A DNA stretch of 64,000 nucleotides from positions 1 to 64,000 of the forward strand of contig CAYONZ010000002.1 in the NCBI GenBank assembly GCA_964405465.1, written 5' to 3'. The translations under genes and the position numbers were made by a program. This DNA comes from CAYONZ01 sp964405465 (lineage in GTDB: Bacteria > Bdellovibrionota > Bdellovibrionia > Bdellovibrionales > JAMPXM01). Positions 33,824 to 41,907 of the stretch are shown piece after piece; the first letter of the stretch is position 1, and each line of letters opens with the position of its first letter. Below the pieces are notes generated by a model. It was given only the letters and a program-made list of their open reading frames with translations, was not told where the DNA came from and made no database searches.

Positions 33824-35038
33824 ATGGCGAATAAACAAAATGGATTTCGAATTCTACTTCTTGAAGCAATTCATCCCGGAGCCAAGGATCTGCTGGCCCG
33901 CGAGGGAAACACTGTTCAGCTTGAATCACACTCACCTAAAGAGGCTGAACTCGTGACGATGCTCCAGAATTTTGATGTTGTCGGCATTCGTTCCAAAACG
34001 CAGATAACTGAAAAAGTTCTTCAGGCCAATCCGCACCTTTTAGCTGTCGGGTGTTTTTGTATCGGGACAGATCAAGTGAAATTAGACCAGGCTAAACGTC
34101 TAGGTATTCCCGTGTTCAATGCTCCCTACAGCAACACAAGAAGTGTGGCCGAGTTGGTACTGGCTGAGATTGTCGCGCTTTCTCGACAGTTGGGTGATCG
34201 AAGTATGATGGCCCACCGTGGGGAGTGGATGAAGTCGGCTGTTGGTTCCCGTGAAGTTCGTGGCAAGACATTGGGGATTGTAGGATATGGTCACATCGGG
34301 AGTCAGGTCAGTGTGTTGGCAGAGTCCTTTGGAATGCGAGTCGTTTATTTCGATGTGATCAAAAAACTTCCGCTTGGAAATTCGCAACAACTTGAAACGC
34401 TTGAAGACGTATTGCGAGTCTCTGATTTTGTTAGCTTGCATGTGCCCGATACAGCACAAACCAAACAAATGATCACCGAGCGTGAACTTTCGCAAATGAA
34501 GAAGGGCGCGTGCCTCATTAACGCCAGCCGGGGATCGGTCGTGGTGATTCCGGCGCTTGCTGAGGCTTTGAAATCGAATCATTTGGCTGGAGCGGCCGTG
34601 GATGTTTTTCCAGTTGAGCCGAGCTCAAACAATGAGAAATTTGTGAGCGAGTTGCAAGGTTTGAAGAATGTGATTTTGACTCCGCATATTGGTGGGAGCA
34701 CCGAGGAGGCACAAGAAGCGATTGGAATTGAAGTGGCGCAGAGTTTTCTTGGCTTTCTTAAAAATGGCAGCACTCGAGGAGCCGTGAATTTTCCGAATGT
34801 TGATTTGCCGATCTTACACGATAATTCGCAGCGGATGATTAACGTGCATCAAAACGTTCCAGGAGTTTTGGGCGAAATCAATAGCATCGTTTCAAAGTTT
34901 GGTGTGAACATTACGGCTCAGGGACTTTCGACAGATTCGAATGTTGGCTATCTCGTCATGGATATGGAGGGGCGCGCAGAGGAGGTGTCGAACTTGGTCG
35001 CCGGCCTCAAAACAAGCATTAAAACTCGCCTTGCTTAG
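33824..35038 (+). CDS. serA: D-3-phosphoglycerate dehydrogenase with ACT domain
   Basis: This 404-aa enzyme carries out the first step of serine biosynthesis. The NAD-binding motif is GIVGYGHIGSQV, the catalytic Arg is in NASRGSVV, the Glu in VDVFPVEP, and the His in LTPHIGGSTEEAQ. A C-terminal ACT domain (about 330-404; VPGVLGEINSIVSKFGVNI) should bind serine for feedback inhibition. ATG 33824 has GGGGAG upstream; an upstream in-frame ATG at 33770 lacks one. It is divergent from the NtrC-like regulator. Confidence 0.95.
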   Translation: MANKQNGFRILLLEAIHPGAKDLLAREGNTVQLESHSPKEAELVTMLQNFDVVGIRSKTQITEKVLQANPHLLAVGCFCIGTDQVKLDQAKRLGIPVFNAPYSNTRSVAELVLAEIVALSRQLGDRSMMAHRGEWMKSAVGSREVRGKTLGIVGYGHIGSQVSVLAESFGMRVVYFDVIKKLPLGNSQQLETLEDVLRVSDFVSLHVPDTAQTKQMITERELSQMKKGACLINASRGSVVVIPALAEALKSNHLAGAAVDVFPVEPSSNNEKFVSELQGLKNVILTPHIGGSTEEAQEAIGIEVAQSFLGFLKNGSTRGAVNFPNVDLPILHDNSQRMINVHQNVPGVLGEINSIVSKFGVNITAQGLSTDSNVGYLVMDMEGRAEEVSNLVAGLKTSIKTRLA

Positions 35039-35137
35039 GGCCATGACCTCTTGGGTTGCATTGCGACCCAAGAGCACAAGAAATGAGTTTGGAATTGTTC
35101 AGGGTGGGAACCACCGCAATTAAAGAAGCTCGTAGAT

Positions 35138-35593
35138 TTAATATCGTTCATTGGGAATCGCATCGTTGGCGGGGAGACACTGTTGCCAATTGCCATTGTC
35201 GTCTTGCATGGCATAGCCATAAAACCACACGATTTGATCGTTCGGATATTGCACAAAGGTTTGATCTGGCATGTTTTCACTCAATCGGCCGTTGAGAGTG
35301 TAGCACCAACCGTAATAGCGCATGACTTGATGGGAATCGACGGCAATGAGATTGCCTAAACCATTGATTTCAAGAATGCCACTTTCATAACCTTTAAAAG
35401 GTAAGCGCATCTGAGTGAAAACATCGATGCTCAACGCTCCGACGGATCGTTGAGTTTTGATTAATAAAGGATCCACTTCCGTATTTAAATAAATTTTATT
35501 TTCAGGTCCGACTACCCAAAGGTGAACCGCTTGAGCCTTGGGAGATGTCATCCAAATTGAAAGCAAAAGGATCAGAGTGCGAAGCACGATCAT
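35138..35593 (-). CDS. Exported DUF4430-like protein
   Basis: This 151-aa protein has a signal peptide (cleavage after AQA, residue 22). The C-terminal half has GWCYTLNGRLSENM and NDQIVWFYGYA, the pattern of DUF4430, a small domain related to the C-terminal part of transcobalamin and often found on surface proteins. There are two Cys (GWCY and QQCL). It lies 106 bp downstream of the DUF2063 gene of the MNIO cluster, same strand, and may or may not be part of it. GAGGAG precedes the start. A link to metal or cofactor capture is speculation. Confidence 0.72.
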   Translation of the reverse strand: MIVLRTLILLLSIWMTSPKAQAVHLWVVGPENKIYLNTEVDPLLIKTQRSVGALSIDVFTQMRLPFKGYESGILEINGLGNLIAVDSHQVMRYYGWCYTLNGRLSENMPDQTFVQYPNDQIVWFYGYAMQDDNGNWQQCLPANDAIPNERY

Positions 35594-35699
35594 AGGATTC
35601 TCCTCGTTTCCGTCTTAAAGAGCTTCCGCTGAGTGGAGCGGCAGCTTGAAGACAAATGTTAAGGAGTCGATTCATAAAGGCTAGTAGATCAAAATGCAA

Positions 35700-36533
35700 T
35701 TAACGGTTCAATTTGGGTCTCAGAATGACGCCATCAGCGACGAGCTTTTGAAAAAAAACTTGAAATCTTGCAATCGCCTCTGGGGCGCTGATCGGGAGAA
35801 CCTGTGGATTCAAGTTTGCGGCCCATTCGCTCAAATGGCCAAGACTTGCGCCATTGCAAATAAGTGTGAGTAATTCGAATTGAAACTCATCAAGTGCTTC
35901 TATGATACATTTTCCCTGGCGGTTTCGGTAACTCACAGAAAAGGAGTCGGCTTTGTCTTGCCACTTCTTGGAAAGCCAAATTTTTGCTATTGGCCACTGC
36001 CATTTTTGTACTCGCACCGAAGTGTCGACAACAAAACAAATTTTATTTGGTAAAGACTGACTGAGCAGTTGCCATTCCTGAGGCGTGGCGCTTGGTTGAA
36101 CCGGAGTGTGAAAGATTTCACAAAGTATCCATTCGGCCTGTGCCAACTCGAGAAGGGCGCCGTGTTTCGATAAATGCTGGAGCTGCGTCTCCAAAAAACT
36201 AACAAAACTTCGACTAAGGTCAGCCAAGTTTGGAGATCGCGAGGTATGGTATTTTAAAAACTCAGAGCAGAGTGTCGAAAAATCTTCGCTTCCGAGTAAA
36301 TTCATTAGAACTGGAAAATCATCTCTTAGGGAATCCGAAATTCGTTTTTGATAAGCATAGAGGTAAACGTCCAGTCTCTCGCTGCTTGAGAATTCAGGAG
36401 TTTCCAAGATTTGTTCTCGCAATGGGCTGTCTATGTCCTGCATTTGTAGGCAGGAGAAAAAGCTTTCCTGCCACTCTTGGAGATTCATTTTTGGTGGGAC
36501 CTGTTTTGGAAATTGATCTTTATTTTTCTTCAT
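35700..36533 (-). CDS. bufC: DUF2063 (BufC/HvfC-type) MNIO partner protein
   Basis: This 277-aa protein has the N-terminal DUF2063 domain: LQEWQESFFSCLQ and RLDVYLYAYQKRISDSL followed by FPVLMNLLGSEDFSTL. A less conserved C-terminal half ends in a winged-helix-like region (FQVFFQKLVADGVILR). Proteins of this kind are the usual partner of DUF692 oxidases and recruit the precursor peptide for modification. The gene follows the DUF692 gene by 18 bp, in the canonical order. Function in this organism is inferred from that context. Confidence 0.88.
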   Translation of the reverse strand: MKKNKDQFPKQVPPKMNLQEWQESFFSCLQMQDIDSPLREQILETPEFSSSERLDVYLYAYQKRISDSLRDDFPVLMNLLGSEDFSTLCSEFLKYHTSRSPNLADLSRSFVSFLETQLQHLSKHGALLELAQAEWILCEIFHTPVQPSATPQEWQLLSQSLPNKICFVVDTSVRVQKWQWPIAKIWLSKKWQDKADSFSVSYRNRQGKCIIEALDEFQFELLTLICNGASLGHLSEWAANLNPQVLPISAPEAIARFQVFFQKLVADGVILRPKLNR

Positions 36534-36551
36534 CGCGATAGTTCTTTTTGT

Positions 36552-38074
36552 TTAGGTCTTTGCTTTTAGATAAATTTCTTTTGCAATCAAAATTTCATCT
36601 TCGAGGCGGGCGAATTCAGGAATGTCATCGTCCCACTCTACCATGGTTGAAATTTCGGGACGACGGGCTACGACCCATCGATAGAGTTCCCAAACCTCGG
36701 GGCGCACGGGGTGATCGTGCGTGTCTATTAGGTGGCGGCCGCGCTCTGCGCGGCCCTGCTCCGTCGCACTATGTGCTCGCCTTTGGCTCGCGTGCTCCTC
36801 CGCAGATAGGTGGCGGCCGCGCCCAGCGCGGCCCTGCTCCGTCGCACATGGTGCTCGCCCTTGGCTCGCGTGCTCCTCCGCGGTTAGGTGGTGGCCGCCT
36901 CCAGCGCGGCCCTGCTCCGTCGCACNNNNNNNNNNNNNNNNNNNNNNNNNNNNNNNNNNNNNNNNNNNNNNNNNNNNNNNNNNNNNNNNNNNNNNNNNNN
37001 NNNNNNNNNNNNNNNNNNNNNNNNNTGCTCCTCCGCGGTTAGGTGGTGGCCGCCTCCAGCGCGGCCCTGCTCCGTCGCACATGGTGCTCGCCCTTGGCTC
37101 GCGTGCTCCTCCGCGGTTAGGTGGTGGCCGCCTCCAGCGCGGCCCTGCTCCGTCGCACGTGTTGCTCGCCCTTGGCTCGCGTGCTCCTCCGCTGTTAGGT
37201 GGTGGCCGCGGCCAGCGCGGCCCTGCTCTGTCGCACATGGTGCTCGCCTTTGGCTCGCGTGCTCCTCCGCAGCTAGGTGGTGGCTGCGCTCTGCTTGGCC
37301 TTGCTCTTTCGCTGGTGTTGCTTGCCTTTGGTTTGCTTGCTCGTCTGGGCTTGGGGTTTCGGATATTTGTTCTGATGGGCCTGCTAGGTGAATTTGCCCA
37401 ACTTGAGCGAGAGGGATCGTTTCGAGATATTTGCGGGCGCTGGTGCCATGGTTGAATTGACTCACGAAAATATTGTTAAGATCTAAAAGTAAACCACACC
37501 CTGACTTTAGAACAATATCGCGCACGAATTCGGGCTCACTCATTTCTGCTTGTTTGAATTCTGCATAACTTGAGACGTTTTCAATTAGGATGGGACGCTT
37601 GAGAAACTCTTGCACCTTTTGAATGCGATCAACAACATGTTGAATGGCCTCGTGGGTATATGGAAGAGGTAAAAGGTCGTGGCTGAAATGTCCATGAATA
37701 CTTGTCCAGCAAAGGTGATCTGATACCCAGGCTGGTTCGATAGCGGCGATAAGATCTTTTAGTCTTTCTAGGTAGAGTAAGTTGAGAGGGTCAGCACTTC
37801 CGATCGACATGGAGACTCCATGTAATACCACCGGAAATTTTTCTCGAACCTTTAGGAGTCTCTCCAGAGGTCGGCCGGCATATGCAATTCCCTTAGGGGG
37901 CTGGCTCGCTTGTGGGCCTCTCGAAAATATTTCTGACTCAGAAAAAAGGCCCATGAAATTTTCTGAGATGACTTCGAACCAAGAAACTCTCGGGCTTCCC
38001 TGCAGTACATCATCATAGTGCTGGGGGCGAAGCCCGAGTCCAAAACCTAAAAATGGGAACGACGAATCTGTCAT
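36552..38074 (-). CDS. bufB: DUF692 multinuclear iron oxidase interrupted by in-frame 26-aa repeats
   Basis: Residues 1-236 and the last 57 residues are a normal MNIO (DUF692) oxidase. The N terminus is LGFGLGLRPQHY, and metal-site residues are in LHGVSMSIGS, VSDHLCW, LIENVSSY, LLLDLNN, FNHG and IHLAG. The end carries LIDTHDHPVRPEVW and TMVEWDDDIPEF. Between IHLAG and LIDTHDH lies a tandem array of 26-residue units (ATEQGRAG-GHHLTAEEHASQ...), including a 100-N gap at 36926-37025. As printed the length is not a multiple of three, but repeat register demands 23+78k missing bases, which restores one continuous frame. Family members convert precursor Cys to thiooxazole-type copper ligands. Whether this enlarged form is active is open. 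Confidence 0.88.
36729..37351 (-). repeat. GC-rich 78-bp minisatellite inside MNIO gene
   Basis: Units of exactly 78 bp begin at 36729, 36807, 36885 (cut by the gap), 37040, 37118, 37196 and 37274. Central units are nearly identical (core TGCTCCTCCGCGGTTAGGTG) and about 73 percent GC. The last unit (37274-37351) is diverged and lower in GC, the first less so. The sequence is stop-free in five of six frames. There are no unique spacers, so it is not a CRISPR array. Its composition is far from the rest of the window. Confidence 0.97.
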
Positions 38075-38083
38075 TCCCTCAGA

Positions 38084-38323
38084 TTACTTTTTTTCTTCAG
38101 GTTTTGCTTCAGCTTTTTCGTCGTGTTTTTCTGCGTGGCAATTTTTATCGCCTTTTTTGCAATCCTTCTTTTCGCCTTTGCATTTTCCTTTGCCGCCACA
38201 AGCCGACTTTTCTTCTTTGGCTTTAGTGTCATCAGCATGAGCAGTTACTGAAGCGCCTGCAATGACTCCAGCAAGAGCTGCAGCAGTTAGCAAAGTGGAA
38301 ACTGAGGTTTTTTTGATGGACAT
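38084..38323 (-). CDS. bufA: Exported cysteine-rich bufferin-like precursor peptide
   Basis: This 79-aa peptide has a signal sequence (residues 1-30, ending AHA) and a mature part that is almost only Lys, Glu, Gly, Asp, His and Cys. Four Cys (42, 48, 55, 62) are spaced 6, 7 and 7 apart, in SACGGKGKCKGEKKDCK and KNCHAE. It lies 9 bp before the DUF692 gene with an AGGAGA ribosome binding site, the standard place for the MNIO substrate. Bufferin precursors are exported peptides whose Cys are oxidised to copper-chelating rings; the Cys motif here differs from the common EKCYG type, nearer to HvfA-like low-complexity forms. Substrate role is inferred from context. Confidence 0.82.
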   Translation of the reverse strand: MSIKKTSVSTLLTAAALAGVIAGASVTAHADDTKAKEEKSACGGKGKCKGEKKDCKKGDKNCHAEKHDEKAEAKPEEKK

Positions 38324-38406
38324 GAATGTCTCCTTTTTGTGTTGGCAGAAACGCCGTTGGGTTTTCTAAATAGGCGGGCAAATACCACGTCTATCATGTT
38401 AATGAT

Positions 38407-38422
38407 TGTGACATAGATCATA
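38407..38422. promoter_or_regulatory. CRP/FNR-family-like site between bufA and msrB
   Basis: TGTGA-N6-TCATA in the context TTGTGACATAGATCATAT resembles a CRP/FNR-type palindrome with one imperfect half. It is about 85 bp upstream of bufA and 170 bp upstream of the divergent msrB, so it could serve either gene. No such regulator is in the window. Confidence 0.4.
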
Positions 38423-38589
38423 TCCAGCTGGTCAATAAGTTTTGTTTGTGGCGTCTCAATTTGGAACCAAATTGGATCCTGATTTTTGAAGTACTCAGAG
38501 TGTTTTGCTTCACCTCAATTGCGTTTTAATTTGCGGCATTGCATTCGCTCAGAACTTTGACAAAATTGAGGGACCAGGAGGGAAGGTCT

Positions 38590-39300
38590 ATGGGCAAGTT
38601 GAAAAGAATTGCGATAAGTGGTGCTCGACCAGCGAAGAGTCTTGGTCCTGTCCTTGGCGGTTGCACCTTTGTGTTGGCTGTGTCGATGGCTATGGTGTTG
38701 GGTTCTCTCCAGGTGGTTGCGAGCCAAGACAAGAAAACGAATCCAGATATTTCGAAACAAGGATCTGTAGAAAGCAAAGATGCGCAAGTATTGTCAGGGG
38801 GTAAAAGTAAAATGAGTGACTCAAAAAAAGAATATTGCAGTTTTCCGAAGGATGATTCTGAACTTCAGAAGTTGCTTTCAAAGGAGCAATATCGAATTGT
38901 TCGTCAGAATGGAACCGAATTGCCATTTCAGAATGCTTATTGGAACAATCATGAGGAAGGTCTTTATGTTGATGTCGTTTCAGGCGAACCGCTTTTCAGT
39001 TCCCAAGACAAGTTTGACTCAGGAACGGGATGGCCGAGTTTTTCGAAGCCTTTGAATAAAGAAGGTGTAGTTCGCAAAACCGATTCCTCGCATGGAATGG
39101 AAAGGGTAGAAGTGCGCTCAAAGAATGCAGATTCCCATCTTGGCCATGTTTTTAATGATGGACCCGGCCCAGACCATCAAAGGTTTTGCATCAACTCCGC
39201 ATCACTCCGATTTATACCGCTAAAAGACCTGAAAAAAGAGGGATATGAACAGTACCTCGAGCTATTTGCGAAAAAGACCGGTGCGGGAACTGCGAAATAG
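38590..39300 (+). CDS. msrB: Exported peptide-methionine (R)-S-oxide reductase
   Basis: This 236-aa protein has an N-terminal signal or anchor (hydrophobic about residues 20-40) and a linker, then the MsrB domain. It contains DKFDSGTGWPSFSKP, EVRSKNADSHLGHVF and the catalytic Cys in RFCINSASLRFIP. The two CxxC zinc motifs of classical MsrB are absent (SGEPLF stands where CGxxLF is expected), so it is the zinc-free type. It should repair oxidised methionines in periplasmic proteins. ATG 38590 has GGAGGGAAGG upstream. It is divergent from the bufferin-like operon, across a region with a CRP/FNR-like site. Confidence 0.93.
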   Translation: MGKLKRIAISGARPAKSLGPVLGGCTFVLAVSMAMVLGSLQVVASQDKKTNPDISKQGSVESKDAQVLSGGKSKMSDSKKEYCSFPKDDSELQKLLSKEQYRIVRQNGTELPFQNAYWNNHEEGLYVDVVSGEPLFSSQDKFDSGTGWPSFSKPLNKEGVVRKTDSSHGMERVEVRSKNADSHLGHVFNDGPGPDHQRFCINSASLRFIPLKDLKKEGYEQYLELFAKKTGAGTAK

Positions 39301-39341
39301 AAAATGTTTTCCTAGAGAATTTGGAGCCAGTTGATCCCCCC

Positions 39342-39441
39342 NNNNNNNNNNNNNNNNNNNNNNNNNNNNNNNNNNNNNNNNNNNNNNNNNNNNNNNNNNN
39401 NNNNNNNNNNNNNNNNNNNNNNNNNNNNNNNNNNNNNNNNN
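39342..39441. other. Assembly gap flanked by cytosine runs
   Basis: Exactly 100 N, preceded by six C and followed by four C. The real content and length are unknown. A homopolymer C tract or a repeat would explain both flanks. It lies between msrB and the next gene, so it may hide a promoter or terminator. Confidence 0.9.
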
Positions 39442-39550
39442 CCCCAAAATTGGCAGTGTGACGGACCATCAACAACTCAAGCGCGTGCTCGAAATGTGTT
39501 CAAATTAAATAAAACCTATTTGCCTGCATTTTGGCCTGCTCGCGGGACAA

Positions 39551-40930
39551 ATGATTTCTGGCAAGATTTTTGAAGCTAGCAGATGCGTGGAATTACCAGT
39601 TGGACGTATCATTAATAGACAGACCCTTCCTCTATTGGCTTTTGCACTTGTTGCGAATTCTCCGAATCTTTATGCTCAGGGAGCATTTACGATCCATTCG
39701 TTTCTCAACACTTTCGTGTCCTCCAAGGGAGCCGGAAGCCGATGTGATGACTTGGTCCCCAATGCAGGGTCATCTGGAGCGCAGCTACTTTCTACAATGC
39801 ATCCTACACATGTTGTTACGACCAATGATTACGGTGAGGTGCACAGTCAAGTGGCGCCATCATCTCTAGAAAAACTCCTTGTGGTAAAGGGTGATGATGG
39901 GCATACGACTCAGGGGCCGGTGGTGTCTGAATTTGGCCTTAGTTTTTACTCGCAACTCTTTAGTGGTATCAGTTCGCATGGCGATACCCCTGCTGCGAAA
40001 CCAACTCTTTCTCCAGAAAAAACACGTGAGATGATCGATGAGTCTTACGATCAACTCTTTGGTAATTATGAGGGACAGGGCCTTGGTCGAAGTGATTTGA
40101 TACCGACTTACCGTCGCCATGATCTTGATCCTGAGAAGATTCCGCGCACAACGAAATTTCTTTTAACTAAAAATGGCAAACCTTGGATTTTTTGCTCGTT
40201 TCAGATGAGCACTGATCCAAAGAAAAGCCCGCTCAATAACGAAAATATTTTTCAAGGAATTCTTGAAGAGATGCCGCGTACACCAGGAGAAGTGGTGTTT
40301 GAGGGCAATCGCCTGATTCGCCTCGAAAATACATCGAAAGACAAAGAAGTGCCGGGAGAACTGCTTGCGGATTTCTTGCAAAAAGGATTTTCCTGGATGC
40401 GAAGTGAAAAAGAGAATCCAAGTTTTCGCGCCGATGTCATGCCCTACCTCATGGCCCATCTTTCAAGAATTGCAAGACCATTGACGGTGTCACAATCAGT
40501 GCTGATGCGTTCGCGGCCAGAGAATCCGTCGGCATTTGTATTTGAATTGAATGCCGAAGACCTAAAGCGGTGGGAGCACAGATTTTTTGTTCGAGTTATG
40601 CGTGCTCAGTTACGACGCTATCTTGAGCAGTACATATTTGGCGATGTATTTGTACGAGGGGTTCTCCCTTTTGAAAAACACATTTTTAAATACTATGGAA
40701 TTTTTGATTTAAATAAAGCCTTTCAACGAGCACGATACCAAGAGTATTTGGTTTCGGGTGTCACTCACCGCGAGAGAATGAAGCGGCATGGGAGTAAGTT
40801 TTGGGCCAATCCAACTGAGTCATCGAAGGCTCGGGTTTCAGAGGTCCAGTTAGGGCGCTCGCAAGCAAAAGAGCTACTCTTTCGCTTGGATCAAACCGAA
40901 AAAGAACAGGTCTTTGCACCAATCGAATAA
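39551..40930 (+). CDS. Exported protein of unknown function (459 aa)
   Basis: The N-terminal 43 residues include a hydrophobic stretch ending NLYAQ, compatible with a signal peptide after an extended n-region; the true start may lie a little downstream. The mature part is mixed alpha/beta. Its central section (NGKPWIFCSFQMSTDPKKSP, then VFEGNRLIRLEN) and C-terminal helical region (YLEQYIFGDVFVRGV) look like a folded enzyme-sized domain. I do not recognise a family; some features recall acyltransferase-like folds, but no catalytic motif can be named. It stands alone after the gap. Confidence 0.7.
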   Translation: MISGKIFEASRCVELPVGRIINRQTLPLLAFALVANSPNLYAQGAFTIHSFLNTFVSSKGAGSRCDDLVPNAGSSGAQLLSTMHPTHVVTTNDYGEVHSQVAPSSLEKLLVVKGDDGHTTQGPVVSEFGLSFYSQLFSGISSHGDTPAAKPTLSPEKTREMIDESYDQLFGNYEGQGLGRSDLIPTYRRHDLDPEKIPRTTKFLLTKNGKPWIFCSFQMSTDPKKSPLNNENIFQGILEEMPRTPGEVVFEGNRLIRLENTSKDKEVPGELLADFLQKGFSWMRSEKENPSFRADVMPYLMAHLSRIARPLTVSQSVLMRSRPENPSAFVFELNAEDLKRWEHRFFVRVMRAQLRRYLEQYIFGDVFVRGVLPFEKHIFKYYGIFDLNKAFQRARYQEYLVSGVTHRERMKRHGSKFWANPTESSKARVSEVQLGRSQAKELLFRLDQTEKEQVFAPIE

Positions 40931-40976
40931 ATTAATTCGGATTCAATTTTTAAAAACCGAGAACTAACAATTGTGG

Positions 40977-41606
40977 TTAGGCATCAAGGCGCGATCGTTC
41001 TCTTTGGAAAACACCATATTCAATTATGGTTTCGAGAGAATTCAAGAGTTGAGAGTCGGTGAATTGCGGAAACTCCGTCACCGAGTTGATGAGCACCCCA
41101 GTCAAACAATTGTGAATTGTTTTTGCCGCTTTGTTCACATCTAGATCATCTCGCAAGCGCCCTTGTTCTTTGGCACGGGCCAATATCCCATGAATTCGGG
41201 TGACCGCACGATTTTTAATGCTGGTATTGAGTTCTTTGATTCGATCGTCAAAGCCAGACAAGTAATAGAACTGTAAATAGAAACGAGCAAACTCAGGAGT
41301 CTCGCGAAAGATTTGCAGTGAAACCAAAAGATACTCACGAAGCTGATCCATCGGGTTTGAAGTTTGATCGAGTTGCTGTTGAGTCAAGGCAGCCGCGCGA
41401 TCGAAAACCAAGTTGAGTGCCGTCGGAAAAATCTCTTCTTTCTTTTTGAAATAGTGAACGACCAGAGGTTGGCTGACACCACATTGGTCGGCGATCTTTT
41501 GAAAGCTGGTGTTGTGCAGGCCATAGGTTGCAATACAATAGATGGCTCCGTTTAGAATCTTGGCCTTGGTGGCTTCACCCTTAGAGCCTGGTTTTGTAAT
41601 TCTCAT
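40977..41606 (-). CDS. TetR-family transcriptional regulator
   Basis: This 209-aa protein has the N-terminal TetR HTH (FQKIADQCGVSQPLVVHYFK then KKEEIF) and an alpha-helical ligand-binding domain ending near residue 200. The start is ATG 41606 with AAGGTT upstream. It is not adjacent to an obvious target gene; the intergenic region to the small exported protein is about 235 bp and AT-rich. Ligand unknown. Confidence 0.92.
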   Translation of the reverse strand: MRITKPGSKGEATKAKILNGAIYCIATYGLHNTSFQKIADQCGVSQPLVVHYFKKKEEIFPTALNLVFDRAAALTQQQLDQTSNPMDQLREYLLVSLQIFRETPEFARFYLQFYYLSGFDDRIKELNTSIKNRAVTRIHGILARAKEQGRLRDDLDVNKAAKTIHNCLTGVLINSVTEFPQFTDSQLLNSLETIIEYGVFQRERSRLDA

Positions 41607-41775
41607 TGTCCAACCTTATTAAAATTAATAGATCACTCAATTAATATGACTAAATATACCACCAAAGTACCTATATATCAATACGCCGTATAAAATTTAT
41701 TGAGTACTTAATTAAATATTGAACCGAAAGCGAAAATGATGCATAACATCATCACGCCCCAACGTAAACGAGAAG

Positions 41776-41803
41776 GCGAGCCGAGGCCCCCCCTGAGGCT
41801 CGC
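41776..41803 (+). promoter_or_regulatory. Leader hairpin upstream of small exported protein
   Basis: GCGAGCC (41776-41782) pairs with GGCTCGC (41797-41803) around a C-rich loop. It lies in the presumed leader of the next gene, before the longer inverted repeat that covers its ribosome binding site. Confidence 0.4.
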
Positions 41804-41824
41804 TAACTCAAAATTCTCTCCTCG

Positions 41825-41907
41825 AGAACTGGAGATCGAAAATGAAAAAGAAAAGTACGACCCTAAAGGTGATACTCATTCAAGCATCGGTTTTGATCTC
41901 CAGTTCT
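41825..41907 (+). repeat. Perfect 13-bp inverted repeat enclosing a start codon
   Basis: AGAACTGGAGATC (41825-41837) is the exact reverse complement of 41895-41907. The left arm contains the GGAG ribosome binding site of the gene starting at 41842; the right arm lies within codons 18-22. Pairing in the mRNA would hide the ribosome binding site. Confidence 0.85.

Noticed and set aside
36729..37351. CRISPR array
   Set aside because: The 78-bp units are contiguous tandem copies without unique spacers, and no cas genes are present.
36548..37455. Long plus-strand reading frames rich in Arg, Pro and Ala across the 78-bp repeats
   Set aside because: They exist because the repeat unit is stop-free in five frames. 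They lack ribosome binding sites and conserved flanks, whereas the minus-strand frame continues into DUF692 sequence on both sides.
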